Shown: one piece after another, positions 18,630-26,872 of the stretch
Layout of the letters: the number at the start of each line of letters is the position of its first letter
Numbering within the stretch: the stretch's first letter is position 1
From: Salipiger sp. IMCC34102
GTDB lineage: Bacteria > Pseudomonadota > Alphaproteobacteria > Rhodobacterales > Rhodobacteraceae
Length of the DNA stretch: 64,000 nucleotides
Assembly (NCBI RefSeq): GCF_004145405.1
Contig: NZ_SELQ01000001.1
Coordinates: 62,001 to 126,000 of the forward strand
Direction of reading: 5' to 3'
Position numbers and translations under genes: made by a program
Notes under the pieces: generated by a model
Seen by the model: the letters and a program-made list of their open reading frames with translations, nothing else
What the model was told of the DNA's origin: nothing
Database searches by the model: none

Positions 18630-18914
18630 GCCCCTATCCAAGCCCCGACACCGAGAACCAGCGCGCCGCCCAGGGCCATCTGGAAGGCCGCGCGCAGGAA
18701 CGGCGTCTGCACGGAGAGGTTTTGGATCCAGGCGATTGCCCAAAACTCTACGAAGACCACGGCCAATGAGCGGAGTTGTCTTACCGAACTGGCTGCGGTG
18801 CAGGGCGATGAGGCGCTTGCGGTGACCGTCCTCCCCGGAGGAAATGGCGCGCGCCAGCACCTTATGCCTGGACAGGTCCCGGAACCGGCGGCGGGTGGAA
18901 ACTCCAAACAGCAT
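18630..18914 (-). pseudogene. Remnant of an MbfA-like (erythrin-VIT1) iron/manganese transporter
   Basis: Two fragments in different frames. From the ATG at 18914 the frame reads MLFGVSTRRRFRDLSRHKVL and continues ARAISSGEDGH, resembling the start of the ferritin-like domain of MbfA. From about 18769 a frame shifted by one reads AVVFVEFWAIAWIQNLS, then TPFLRAAFQMALGGALVLGV and GAWIGAG, matching the last two helices of the VIT1/CCC1 domain. About 250 or more central residues are missing, and the second frame runs without a stop into the 3' end of trpA. This looks like one internal deletion plus frameshift in a former gene. Identification is from pattern memory; a search would settle it. Confidence 0.6.
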
Positions 18915-18962
18915 GGCAGCCCCCAACTTGAGGACAAGTCTAAAGCAGGAGCGCCGGGCGCG

Positions 18963-19682
18963 TCAGTCCAGCCGGCGCACCTCGAGGTGGTTGCCCCCCC
19001 GTTGCTTGATCTCGAACCGGCCCGTCTTCCGCAGAAGGTCCGACAGCTTGGCGCTGCCGTAGGTGCGCGGGTCGAAGTCCGGCGTGGCGCTGACCAGATA
19101 CTGGCCCAACTGGCCCAGCGTGTACCAGTCGGAATCGGGATCGATGGATTCCATCGCTGCCAGTACCAGCGGGATCGCGTCGTAGGCGGCATCCTTGGAC
19201 GGCTCTCCAGCCGCGGAAGTGGGCTTCACCTCGACCTCGGGCGTGGCGCCCAGGTTCTCGACGAAGATGAACCGCTTGCAGGCGCGCCGGAAGGCGTCCG
19301 GGGTCTTCTTCTGGCCGATCCCGTAGACATCGGTGCCCTGCTCCCGGATCCGCGCGGCGAGCGACGTGAAATCGCTGTCGGAACTCACCAGAACGAAGCC
19401 CTGGAACCGCCCGGTGTGCAGAAGATCCATCGCGTCGATCACCAGCGCGATGTCGCTGCTGTTCTTGCCCGTGGTGTAGGCCGGTGATTGCTGCGGGTTC
19501 AGACCGTGCTCCAGCAGGACGCGGTTCCATCCCGCCAACTGGTTCGAGGCGAAGTCCCCGTAGATCCGCCGCACGCTGGCTTCACCGAAGCGGGCGACCT
19601 CCTCGAAGATCGCGCGGGCGTGCTTTGGAGAGGTATTGTCCGCGTCGATCAACACGGCGAGCAAGGGGCGGGTATCGGGCAT
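18963..19682 (-). CDS. NYN-domain protein with C-terminal LOTUS/OST-HTH domain
   Basis: A 239-aa protein. The N-terminal NYN (PIN-like) nuclease fold shows the acidic residues in LLAVLIDADNTSP, NSSDIALVIDAMDLLH and LVSSDSDFTSLAARI. A second domain at about 165-239 (DSDWYTLGQLGQYL, KLSDLLRKTGRFEI) resembles the OST-HTH/LOTUS RNA-binding fold. Such proteins are thought to act on RNA; the target is unknown. The true start is the ATG at 19682, with AAAGGA before it; the adjacent TTG at 19685 is not needed. A second NYN gene is at 44320. Confidence 0.88.
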   Translation of the reverse strand: MPDTRPLLAVLIDADNTSPKHARAIFEEVARFGEASVRRIYGDFASNQLAGWNRVLLEHGLNPQQSPAYTTGKNSSDIALVIDAMDLLHTGRFQGFVLVSSDSDFTSLAARIREQGTDVYGIGQKKTPDAFRRACKRFIFVENLGATPEVEVKPTSAAGEPSKDAAYDAIPLVLAAMESIDPDSDWYTLGQLGQYLVSATPDFDPRTYGSAKLSDLLRKTGRFEIKQRGGNHLEVRRLD

Positions 19683-19804
19683 CAAAATTCCTTTCGTGCG
19701 TTATCCCGTCCTACCGCGGCGCAAAGGCATGAGCCACCCCGTCCGGCCGGGGCCGCGCGGTCAAGGCTCTTGCCCCCCGCCGATCCGCCGGGCAAGGTGC
19801 GCTC

Positions 19805-20062
19805 ATGAACAAGATTGCCCTTTCCACCCTTCTGCTGCTTTCCGCCTGCTTCGGGCCCGCCCCGGTGCCCGATGCCGACGGTTGCGGCGCGGCGGCCTTC
19901 GCGGACACGCTCGGCATGCCGATCGACGATGTCAGCGTCCCGACCGACCGCCCGGCCCGGGTCATCCGGCCCAACGACATGGTCACGGCCGACTACAACG
20001 AAAAGCGCATCAACTTCGATGTCGATACCCTGGGCCTCGTGACGGACATCACATGCGGCTGA
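19805..20062 (+). CDS. I78-family protease inhibitor-like lipoprotein (first of pair)
   Basis: An 85-aa secreted lipoprotein. The lipobox LLSAC follows a short hydrophobic leader (MNKIALSTLLLLSAC). The mature part ends in the peptidase inhibitor I78 pattern: CGAAAF, RVIRPNDMVTADYNEKRINF, then D-x-x-G and a final TCG. I78 proteins resemble potato inhibitor I-type folds. Its last 10 bases overlap the start of a related gene, so the two arose by duplication and are co-translated. Confidence 0.8.
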   Translation: MNKIALSTLLLLSACFGPAPVPDADGCGAAAFADTLGMPIDDVSVPTDRPARVIRPNDMVTADYNEKRINFDVDTLGLVTDITCG

Positions 20063-20361
20063 TCGCGACGTTGGGTCTAATCGCCCTGACCACCGCCTGC
20101 ACTGGCCCCCGCAGCGACGGTCCCGTTCCGCAAGCGCCCGTGGTCGACAACCCGGTACCGACCGGAACGGACAACACCTGCGGCGGACGGCGTTACGGCA
20201 GCCTCGTGGGCAAGAACGCCGAAGTCCTGGAAACCGTGCTGATCATGGGGCCGATCCAGGTCATCCGGCCCGGCATGGTGACGGCGCAGGACTACAACCC
20301 AGAGCGGATCAACTTCCGCATCGGGGCCTCCGGGCTGATCGAAGGCATTACCTGCGGGTAG
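20053..20361 (+). CDS. I78-family protease inhibitor-like lipoprotein (second of pair)
   Basis: A 102-aa homologue of the gene before it. It begins MRLIATLGLIALTTACTG with lipobox TTAC, then has TCGGRRYGSLVGKNAEVL, QVIRPGMVTAQDYNPERINF and a closing GLIEGITCG. The ATG at 20053 lies inside the end of the first gene in another frame. Both would be anchored in the membrane facing the periplasm, perhaps guarding against periplasmic serine proteases; that role is inferred from the family. Confidence 0.8.
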   Translation: MRLIATLGLIALTTACTGPRSDGPVPQAPVVDNPVPTGTDNTCGGRRYGSLVGKNAEVLETVLIMGPIQVIRPGMVTAQDYNPERINFRIGASGLIEGITCG

Positions 20362-20645
20362 GCGCGGCACGCATGACACCGGCGTGCGGGGCTAAGGATC
20401 GTTTCGCGTGACAAGGCGGGCACCCTGCGGCGATCTCGACGGATGGGGTGAACTCGAAGCCTGCCGCCGGTCCGACCGTCACGGGTGGGGGCATCATGAG
20501 GCCGGTCCGGGGCAGAACTTCTTGACCCCATACATCCCTGACCCTTGTGGCGATCCAGGGTGGCCAAGGGGACCGTCGCAAGACCATTTCACGGCAAACC
20601 TGCGACAGGGTTGATTTGAGTTTAACAAGGTCCGATCTTGGTAGG
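20362..20645. other. Non-coding spacer
   Basis: 284 bases between the I78 pair and DUF2794. Short open frames occur on both strands but none has a ribosome site or family resemblance. No convincing promoter, repeat or hairpin was seen. Confidence 0.5.
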
Positions 20646-20987
20646 ATGACAGACCAGTCCCCCATACCTTTCCCCACCCGAAACGACGATCGGGTCTCGT
20701 TCCACCGGACCGAACTGGCGCCGATCCTGTCGCTCTACGGTCGCTTCGTCGCCGCCGGGGAGTGGCGCGATTACGGGATCAGCGCGCTGCGCGACCTGGC
20801 GGTGTTCAGCGTCTTTCGCCGCACCGCCGAGAACCCGATCTACCGGATCGAGAAACGTCCCAAGCTGCGCAACCGGCAAGGCCAGTATGCCGTCGTCGGT
20901 ATCGACGGGCAGGTCCTCAAGCGCGGAAACGACCTGGGCCAGGTTCTGAAGGTGCTCGAACGCAAGCTGATCCGCATCGTCGAATGA
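20646..20987 (+). CDS. DUF2794 family protein
   Basis: A 113-aa basic cytosolic protein matching DUF2794, a small family of alphaproteobacteria of unknown function. Recognisable stretches are VSFHRTELAPILSLYGRFVA, EWRDYGISALRDLAVFSVFR and EKRPKLRNRQGQYAVVG. The ATG at 20646 follows TAGG only 3-4 bases away, so initiation may be modest. The 284 bases before it (20362-20645) show no gene or clear signal. Confidence 0.85.
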   Translation: MTDQSPIPFPTRNDDRVSFHRTELAPILSLYGRFVAAGEWRDYGISALRDLAVFSVFRRTAENPIYRIEKRPKLRNRQGQYAVVGIDGQVLKRGNDLGQVLKVLERKLIRIVE

Positions 20988-21047
20988 CCATGCAAAGGTG
21001 AACTGGCTCGCCGACGGCGCGCCGCCCGGCTTCGCGCCTTGCGTGGA

Positions 21048-21866
21048 TCAGGTCAGGCGACGCCGTGCCGTCACGTCTCCTCCACCCTGCGCCTGGATCC
21101 GCAGGATCGCGGTTTCCAGCGGCTCGTAGGTGCAGGCCATCGCGTGGCCGTTGGCGTGGATCATCACGGCGTCGTCGACCATGATCCCGACGTGACCCGG
21201 CCAGAAGACGATGTCGCCGCGGCGAAGCCCCGCGTCGGGGGCGAGTGCCGCCCCGAGGGCTTGCTCCTGCAGGTCCGCATCCCCCGGACAGGCGATGTCG
21301 CAGGCGGTCAAAGCCGCGTGTATGAGACCCGAGCAATCGATCCCGCGCGTCGAGTTCCCACCCCACAGATAAGGCACGTTGAAATGCAGCTGCGCCACCG
21401 TGACCGGGTCCGTGAACGGCCGGTCGAGCGGGCGCAGATGCTTTTTCGGCACGTACCCCTGGGGCGTCTCGAACATCGTTCTGCGCTCGTCCAGTACCCG
21501 TAGACGAGCGCCGAACGGCAGCGCCATGCGCGGTTCCGACTTGAGATCGTCGGCGGCGTAGGCATGGGTGGCGAAGGTTCCGACGCGGTGGGTGGGCCAG
21601 TGAAGGTTGTCGAGCCGGGCCGTTTCGACATAGCCGCAGTACCCGTTCGCGGTCTGCACGAAGGACCAGCCGCCGCGGTCTTCCAGCACGGTGACCTCTT
21701 CGCCCAGCAGAAGCTGACGCTCCCGCCGACCGTCCGGCGCGGCACGAAGGTCCGTCACGGGCCGTGCCAGCCGTGCCGGCGTGCCATCGACGGGCGTGCG
21801 GTCGGGCAGGCCCAACCGGCGCAGGGCGACGCGGTCGTTCGCGGGCCAGAGCCTGCGGTCGGTCAC
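21048..21866 (-). CDS. NlpC/P60-family cell-wall hydrolase
   Basis: A 272-aa cysteine peptidase. SH3-like segments fill the first half (LLLGEEVTVLEDRGGWSFVQ). The catalytic NlpC/P60 domain has the nucleophile in TRGIDCSGLIHAAL and the His in WPGHVGIMVDD, followed by MIHANGHAM. These enzymes cleave peptidoglycan stem peptides, commonly the D-Glu-diaminopimelate bond. No signal peptide is visible, so it may recycle muropeptides in the cytoplasm. Its ATG overlaps the leucyl aminopeptidase stop as ATGA, and both act on peptides. Confidence 0.9.
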   Translation of the reverse strand: MTDRRLWPANDRVALRRLGLPDRTPVDGTPARLARPVTDLRAAPDGRRERQLLLGEEVTVLEDRGGWSFVQTANGYCGYVETARLDNLHWPTHRVGTFATHAYAADDLKSEPRMALPFGARLRVLDERRTMFETPQGYVPKKHLRPLDRPFTDPVTVAQLHFNVPYLWGGNSTRGIDCSGLIHAALTACDIACPGDADLQEQALGAALAPDAGLRRGDIVFWPGHVGIMVDDAVMIHANGHAMACTYEPLETAILRIQAQGGGDVTARRRLT

Positions 21867-23227
21867 AACGACAGGATCCGCGGCAGCGCGTCCAGAAGCG
21901 CACGCGCGCCCATGCCGACGCCGCCTTTCGGACGGGCAGGCTTGGCCGAGGGGTTCCAGCCGTAGATGTCGAAGTGCAGGTAAGGCGCCTCTACGAAGCG
22001 GCGCAGGAAGAGCGCTGCCGTCGTGGCCCCCGCCATGCCGCCCGAGGGCGCGTTGTCCAGATCCGCGACGCCGGGTTCGATCATCGTCTCGTAAGGGTCG
22101 TGGAACGGCAGCCGCCAGACCGGGTCGGCCACCCGCGCGGCCGCCTCGGTCAGCATCTGGGCGGTGGCATCGTCGTCGGTGAAGAAGGGCGACAGGTCCG
22201 GCCCCAGCGCCACCCGCGCCGCCCCCGTGAGCGTCGCCATCGACACGATGAGGTCGGGCGCGTCCTCTGACGCGAGCGCGAGCGCATCGGCCAGGACAAG
22301 GCGCCCTTCCGCGTCGGTGTTGTTGATCTCGACCGTCAGGCCCTTGCGGCTTACCAGGATGTCCTGCGGTCGGAAGGCGTTGCCGGAGATGCTGTTCTCG
22401 ACCGCCGGGATCAGCAGGCGCAGGCGCACCGGCAGGTCCAGCGCCATGATCATATGCGCAAGGCCCAGCGTGGTCGCCGCCCCGCCCATGTCCTTCTTCA
22501 TCAAGCCCATGGAGCTACCAGGCTTGATGTTGAGGCCCCCGGTGTCGAAGCAGACGCCCTTGCCGACGAGCGTCAGCGCTGGACCTTCGTCGCCCCAGCG
22601 CAGGTCGATCAGGCGCGGCGCCCGGTCACTGGCCCGGCCCACGGCGTGGATCATGGGAAAGTTCGCGGACAAGAGATCGTCCCCGGTGGTGACGGTGATC
22701 TTCGCGCCATGCGTGTCGGCAAGGCGGCGGGCCTCGGCCTCCAGTTCTTCCGGGCCCATGTCGGAGGCAGGGGTATTGATCAAATCGCGGGTCAGGTATT
22801 CGCCTGCGGCGATCGCCTCCACCCGCGCGGGGTCGATGCCGTCCGGCGCGATCAGCTGCGCCGCCGGACGGGCGGGCTTGCGGTAGCGGTTGTAACCGTA
22901 AGACGCCAGCAACCAGCCGAGGGCGGCCTCCTCCGCCGCGTCCGACGGCAGGTCGGTGGCAATGGCGTAGGTCCCCTGTGGCAGCTTGCGCGCGGCGGCA
23001 CCGACGTGGAACCGGTCCCGCTTGCGCGCGGTCTCTCCGCCGATGCCGACAAGCGCCATCGCCAGCGCACCGTCGGGGCCCGGCACGCAAAGCGTGGATC
23101 CCGCCGCCCCGTCAAAGCCGTTGGCCTGCGCCCAGGCGCGGGCGGCTTCGGGGATGTCGTCGGCGGCGTCGGAGACGATGTGCAGCGCAATGGCGCTGTC
23201 GGTCGGGTCGGCGAAAGTCGCGGTCAT
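21863..23227 (-). CDS. Leucyl aminopeptidase (M17)
   Basis: A 454-aa dizinc/manganese aminopeptidase. The M17 signature NTDAEGRLVLADAL and the metal/catalytic stretch VGKGVCFDTGGLNIKPGSSM are present, after an N-terminal macro-like domain. It resembles the Rhodobacteraceae M17 proteins that are shorter than E. coli PepA. It probably degrades peptides in the cytosol, perhaps with the overlapping NlpC/P60 gene in muropeptide turnover. Confidence 0.93.
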   Translation of the reverse strand: MTATFADPTDSAIALHIVSDAADDIPEAARAWAQANGFDGAAGSTLCVPGPDGALAMALVGIGGETARKRDRFHVGAAARKLPQGTYAIATDLPSDAAEEAALGWLLASYGYNRYRKPARPAAQLIAPDGIDPARVEAIAAGEYLTRDLINTPASDMGPEELEAEARRLADTHGAKITVTTGDDLLSANFPMIHAVGRASDRAPRLIDLRWGDEGPALTLVGKGVCFDTGGLNIKPGSSMGLMKKDMGGAATTLGLAHMIMALDLPVRLRLLIPAVENSISGNAFRPQDILVSRKGLTVEINNTDAEGRLVLADALALASEDAPDLIVSMATLTGAARVALGPDLSPFFTDDDATAQMLTEAAARVADPVWRLPFHDPYETMIEPGVADLDNAPSGGMAGATTAALFLRRFVEAPYLHFDIYGWNPSAKPARPKGGVGMGARALLDALPRILSL

Positions 23228-23306
23228 GAAGGATGCCTGTGGATTGCTTTGGTCTGCCGCACCCTATGGCAGGCTCTGGGCAATGTCTAAACGCAAAGCC
23301 CGGGCA

Positions 23307-24416
23307 TCACTGGACAACGAACTCCGCGTGCAGAGCACCGCTCGCCTTGATGCTCTTGAGGATGTCGATCATGTCGCGCGGCGCGACGCCCAGCGCGTTC
23401 AGGCCCGCCACCACCTCGCTCAGCGAGGTGCCGGTGGGCACCTCGGCCAGACCGATCCCCGGCTCGTCCGCGATGCCGACGTTGGTGCGCGGCACAACGA
23501 CCGTCTCACCCGGCGAGAAGGGATTGGGCTGCGAGACGAGCGGCGCCTCCTGCACGCGCAAGGTCAGGTTGCCCTGGCTGACCGCGACGCGACTGATGCG
23601 CACGTCCTCGCCCATGACGATCGTGCCAGACGCCTGGTCCACCACGACCCGCGCCCGTCGTTCGGGTTCGACCGTCAGCGTCTCGATCCGGCCGAGGGCA
23701 TGGGCCGGCGAGTGCATGCCGGCCGCGGCGATCTCGAACTGGACGGTGCCGGCGTCGATCATGGTGGCCACGTGGCGACCGAAGTTGTCGTTGATCACCC
23801 GCTCGATCCGCGCGGCCGTGGTGAAGTCGGGGGTGCGCAAGGCCAACCGGATCCGGTCGAGCCCGGCAAAGTCGAAATCGACCTCGCGCTCGACCGTGGC
23901 ACCGGACGGAATCACCCCCGCGGTGGGCACGCCTTGGGTGATGGTCGCACCCTCGCCTTCGGCCACGACGCCGCCCGCGATGATCGTACCCTGCGCCACG
24001 GCGTAGATATCGCCGTCGGCCGCGTTCAGGGGCGTCATGATCAGCGTGCCGCCCAGCAGGCTTTTCGCATCACCGATGGCCGAGACGGTCGCGTCGATCG
24101 AGCTGCCCGCACGGCTGAACGGCGGCAGGCTGGCGGTGACCAGCACGGCGGCGACGTTCTTCGGGCGAAACTGCTCTCCGGTAACGTTCACACCGAGACG
24201 TTCGAGGATGTTGACCATGATCTCCTCGGTGAAGGGCGAATTGCGCAGGCCGTCGCCGGTCCCGTTGAGCCCCACGACCAGCCCGTACCCCACGAGGTCG
24301 TTGGACCGCACGCCGTCGAATTCGACGAGGTCCTTGAGCCGGATCTGGGTCGCCTGCGCCCCCGGGGCCGCGATGGTGAAGGTCAACGCGAGGAAAAGAA
24401 GAAGCAATCGCATCAT
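23307..24416 (-). CDS. flgI: Flagellar P-ring protein FlgI
   Basis: A 369-aa periplasmic protein forming the ring around the flagellar rod in the peptidoglycan layer. It has a signal peptide (MMRLLLLFLALTFTIAAPGA) and standard FlgI blocks: IRLKDLVEFDGVRSNDLVGY, GLVVGLNGTGDG, PKNVAAVLVTA, and a closing LSEVVAGLNALGVAPRDMID. It overlaps flgL as ATGA and is the last gene of the flagellar run. Confidence 0.96.
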   Translation of the reverse strand: MMRLLLLFLALTFTIAAPGAQATQIRLKDLVEFDGVRSNDLVGYGLVVGLNGTGDGLRNSPFTEEIMVNILERLGVNVTGEQFRPKNVAAVLVTASLPPFSRAGSSIDATVSAIGDAKSLLGGTLIMTPLNAADGDIYAVAQGTIIAGGVVAEGEGATITQGVPTAGVIPSGATVEREVDFDFAGLDRIRLALRTPDFTTAARIERVINDNFGRHVATMIDAGTVQFEIAAAGMHSPAHALGRIETLTVEPERRARVVVDQASGTIVMGEDVRISRVAVSQGNLTLRVQEAPLVSQPNPFSPGETVVVPRTNVGIADEPGIGLAEVPTGTSLSEVVAGLNALGVAPRDMIDILKSIKASGALHAEFVVQ

Positions 24417-25414
24417 AGGTAATTCGCCAGGCTCAGGCGCGACAGGCGCGCGGTTGCGGTGAAATGCAGTTCCAGGCTTTGCTGGGCCTCTTGCAGGCGG
24501 CTTGCGGACTCGAAGGGATCGAGGTTCACGCGGTCGTTGCGGGCGGAGGCAAACATCGTGCGCTGCGCCCCGAGGCGTACCCGTTCGTTCGCAATCAGCG
24601 CCTGGTCGTCACCGATGCGGGCGGCAAGACCATGCAAGCCCTGTGCCGCGGAAAAGGCATCCGTCCCCGCCCCTTTCAGCAGGTCCGCCCTTTCGGCATG
24701 ACCGATGGTGCCGGAGAGACGTGCGCTGAGAGCCGCCGTGGCGCTGGCGGCCAGCGCGCTGCGGACTTCGGGCGCGTCCGCGCGTGCAGTGCCGTCGATG
24801 GAATGGATCTCGCTGATCCGGTGCTTTGCGGCATCGCCGGTGGCCCCCTGGTAGGCCACGGCAGAGAAGCCGCCCACGGGATCGGCGAACCAGTCCCGGA
24901 CCGCGGTCGCGATATCCCCGGCCTCGGTCAGCCCCGCCACCTCGATCTCGAGCGCGTCGAGGATCGTCTGGGCCGAAGCGAGCGGCACGCGATCCGTCGC
25001 CACCCCCGAAAACAGCGAGCGCCCCGCGGAAAACCCGTTCAACCGCTCGATGGCGGAGCCGAAGGCATCCTCCCCCAGCTTTTCCGCGGTTTCGAGTTGG
25101 GACAGGGTCGTATCGCTGCGCACCACGATCATGCGCAGGCCCGAATCCTCGAGCGTTTCGGTGATGGAGGCCAAGGCCAGTTGCTGCCGATCAAGGGTCA
25201 GATCCAGCGCGGTGGCGCGGTCTAGAAAGCCGTCGATCCGCTCGATATCGCGGTCGAGCCCCGCGACTGCCGCCGTTCGGCCCGAAAGGTGCTTTGCCAC
25301 GTCCGCAGGCTTGCCCGAGGACAATTCGTTGCTGTAACGGTTCAGGTCGGTCTTCAGTCTTGCACCCGTGTTGAGCGACTGGAACGCTTGGCTGCGATCT
25401 CCAACGGTGAGCAT
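24413..25414 (-). CDS. flgL: Flagellar hook-filament junction protein FlgL
   Basis: A 333-aa flagellin-like hook-associated protein 3. The N-terminal helical segment (LKTDLNRYSNELSSGKPADV) and C-terminal RVNLDPFESASRLQEAQQSL are typical of the flagellin D0/D1 regions. The ATG at 25414, 2 bases after the flgK stop with GGAG in the end of flgK, was preferred to an upstream TTG. The protein connects the hook to the flagellin filament. Confidence 0.88.
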   Translation of the reverse strand: MLTVGDRSQAFQSLNTGARLKTDLNRYSNELSSGKPADVAKHLSGRTAAVAGLDRDIERIDGFLDRATALDLTLDRQQLALASITETLEDSGLRMIVVRSDTTLSQLETAEKLGEDAFGSAIERLNGFSAGRSLFSGVATDRVPLASAQTILDALEIEVAGLTEAGDIATAVRDWFADPVGGFSAVAYQGATGDAAKHRISEIHSIDGTARADAPEVRSALAASATAALSARLSGTIGHAERADLLKGAGTDAFSAAQGLHGLAARIGDDQALIANERVRLGAQRTMFASARNDRVNLDPFESASRLQEAQQSLELHFTATARLSRLSLANYL

Positions 25415-25416
25415 GG

Positions 25417-26850
25417 TCAAATCTCCATCAGGCGTTGCATCAACTGGTCGATCGTCTGGATCACCCGCGCGTTCGCGGCATAGGCCTGCTCGACCAGAAG
25501 CAGGCGTTGCAGTTCCGCGTCGGTGTCGACACCCTCGGCCAGTTCGGCGCTGCGCAGGCTGTCGCGGCGTGCGGAAGCGAAGATCAGCTCCTGCTCGGCG
25601 GCGAGCCGGTCGATCGACACTGTTTCGGAGGCGCGGGCGATGCGGTCGAAGGCCGAAAGTGCTGTGCTCCCCGGGCCGGTGGCGCGCTGCTCCGACAGGG
25701 CGGCGATCGTGCGGTTCAGCTGCGATGGATCCCCCACCTCGCCCGGCGCTGCGGCACCGAGCCCGTCGCGCAGGCGCCAGACCTCGCCCAGGCCTGCGGG
25801 ATCGATGGCGGCGTTCACACGCAGGCGCTGCGCCAGGCCGACCTCGTCGCCCGCGGTGAAGGCAAGGCCATTGTCGGTCAGCAGCCCCGGCGCTCCGGGC
25901 GCGATGGTGGGATCGACGGCCGGGTCGGAGAACCGCGACAGAAGATCCAGCGCGATATCGTCGAGGGCTGCCTGCTGGCCGGTCAACGTCTCGTCCCGCA
26001 AGGTAAAATCCGCCTCGAGTGCACCGCCGGTCAGGCGGCCCACGCCCCCGTTGGCCTGCGGGATGCCGTTCACGGTCAGACCCGACAGCGCACCGCTCGC
26101 CTGCGTCATGTCGGGCGTGATGACGGCACGGGGCGTGAACGCGATGCGGGCGGCGCGACCGTCCAGAAGCTGCGCGCCACTCGCGGTCCAGAGCGCCACC
26201 TTGCCGTTCGGCTGGGCGATCTCGCGGACCGGCACCAGTTCCGAGATCCCGTCGATCACCACCTGCCGCTGATCCATGAGCGCCGAAGGGTCGCGCCCGG
26301 TGCCGTAGGCGCGCTCGATATCGGCATTCAGGGTCTCGACCTGGCCGAGCGCGGTGTTGAGCCGCCGCACCGCGTCGTGGATGCGGGTGTCGGCGCGTTG
26401 CCGTTCGGTCTGAATGGCATCGCCGGTTTGCGAAATGGCCCCGGCAAGATCCTTGAGCGCCTGAGCGCCGCCGCGCAGCAACCGGTCCGACGCCGGGTCC
26501 CCTGCGGCGGCCCCCAGAGCCAGCTCCAGATCCACCAGCCGGGCCGAAAGGCTCGCGGGATCGCCGACGCTGCCGAACGCGGTTTCCACCGTCCGCAAGG
26601 CCCGCGCCTGCGTGTCCGCCCCCGCCGCCGCCCCGTCCGAGCTGCGCCGGTCGGTCAGGATGACCATGTTCGACGCCCGCTGCACGCCGCCCTGTCCCCG
26701 CGCCCCGATCGCCGTGGGCGCCAGTTCCACCGACCGTCGGCCATATCCCTCGGTCAAAGCGTTCGCGATATTGGCCGACGCCACCTCGGCCCGGCGCGCA
26801 TTCGCGGTCAGTCCGGACAGGGAATTGGCCAGGGCGGAAGAGATGGTCAT
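25417..26850 (-). CDS. flgK: Flagellar hook-associated protein FlgK
   Basis: A 477-aa HAP1 at the hook-filament junction. The start (SSALANSLSGLTANARRAEV, then ASANIANALTEGYGRRSVEL) is the FlgK N-terminal helix. The end (LLLVEQAYAANARVIQTIDQ) is the conserved C-terminal coiled region shared with FlgE. It lies between flgE and flgL, separated by 22 and 2 bases. Confidence 0.94.
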   Translation of the reverse strand: MTISSALANSLSGLTANARRAEVASANIANALTEGYGRRSVELAPTAIGARGQGGVQRASNMVILTDRRSSDGAAAGADTQARALRTVETAFGSVGDPASLSARLVDLELALGAAAGDPASDRLLRGGAQALKDLAGAISQTGDAIQTERQRADTRIHDAVRRLNTALGQVETLNADIERAYGTGRDPSALMDQRQVVIDGISELVPVREIAQPNGKVALWTASGAQLLDGRAARIAFTPRAVITPDMTQASGALSGLTVNGIPQANGGVGRLTGGALEADFTLRDETLTGQQAALDDIALDLLSRFSDPAVDPTIAPGAPGLLTDNGLAFTAGDEVGLAQRLRVNAAIDPAGLGEVWRLRDGLGAAAPGEVGDPSQLNRTIAALSEQRATGPGSTALSAFDRIARASETVSIDRLAAEQELIFASARRDSLRSAELAEGVDTDAELQRLLLVEQAYAANARVIQTIDQLMQRLMEI

Positions 26851-26872
26851 CGGTCAGCCTTTCGGTTCGGTC

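Noticed and set aside
20362-20645. Short open frames on both strands as genes
   Set aside because: No ribosome site, no family resemblance, and Arg/Pro/Gly-rich composition typical of shadow frames.
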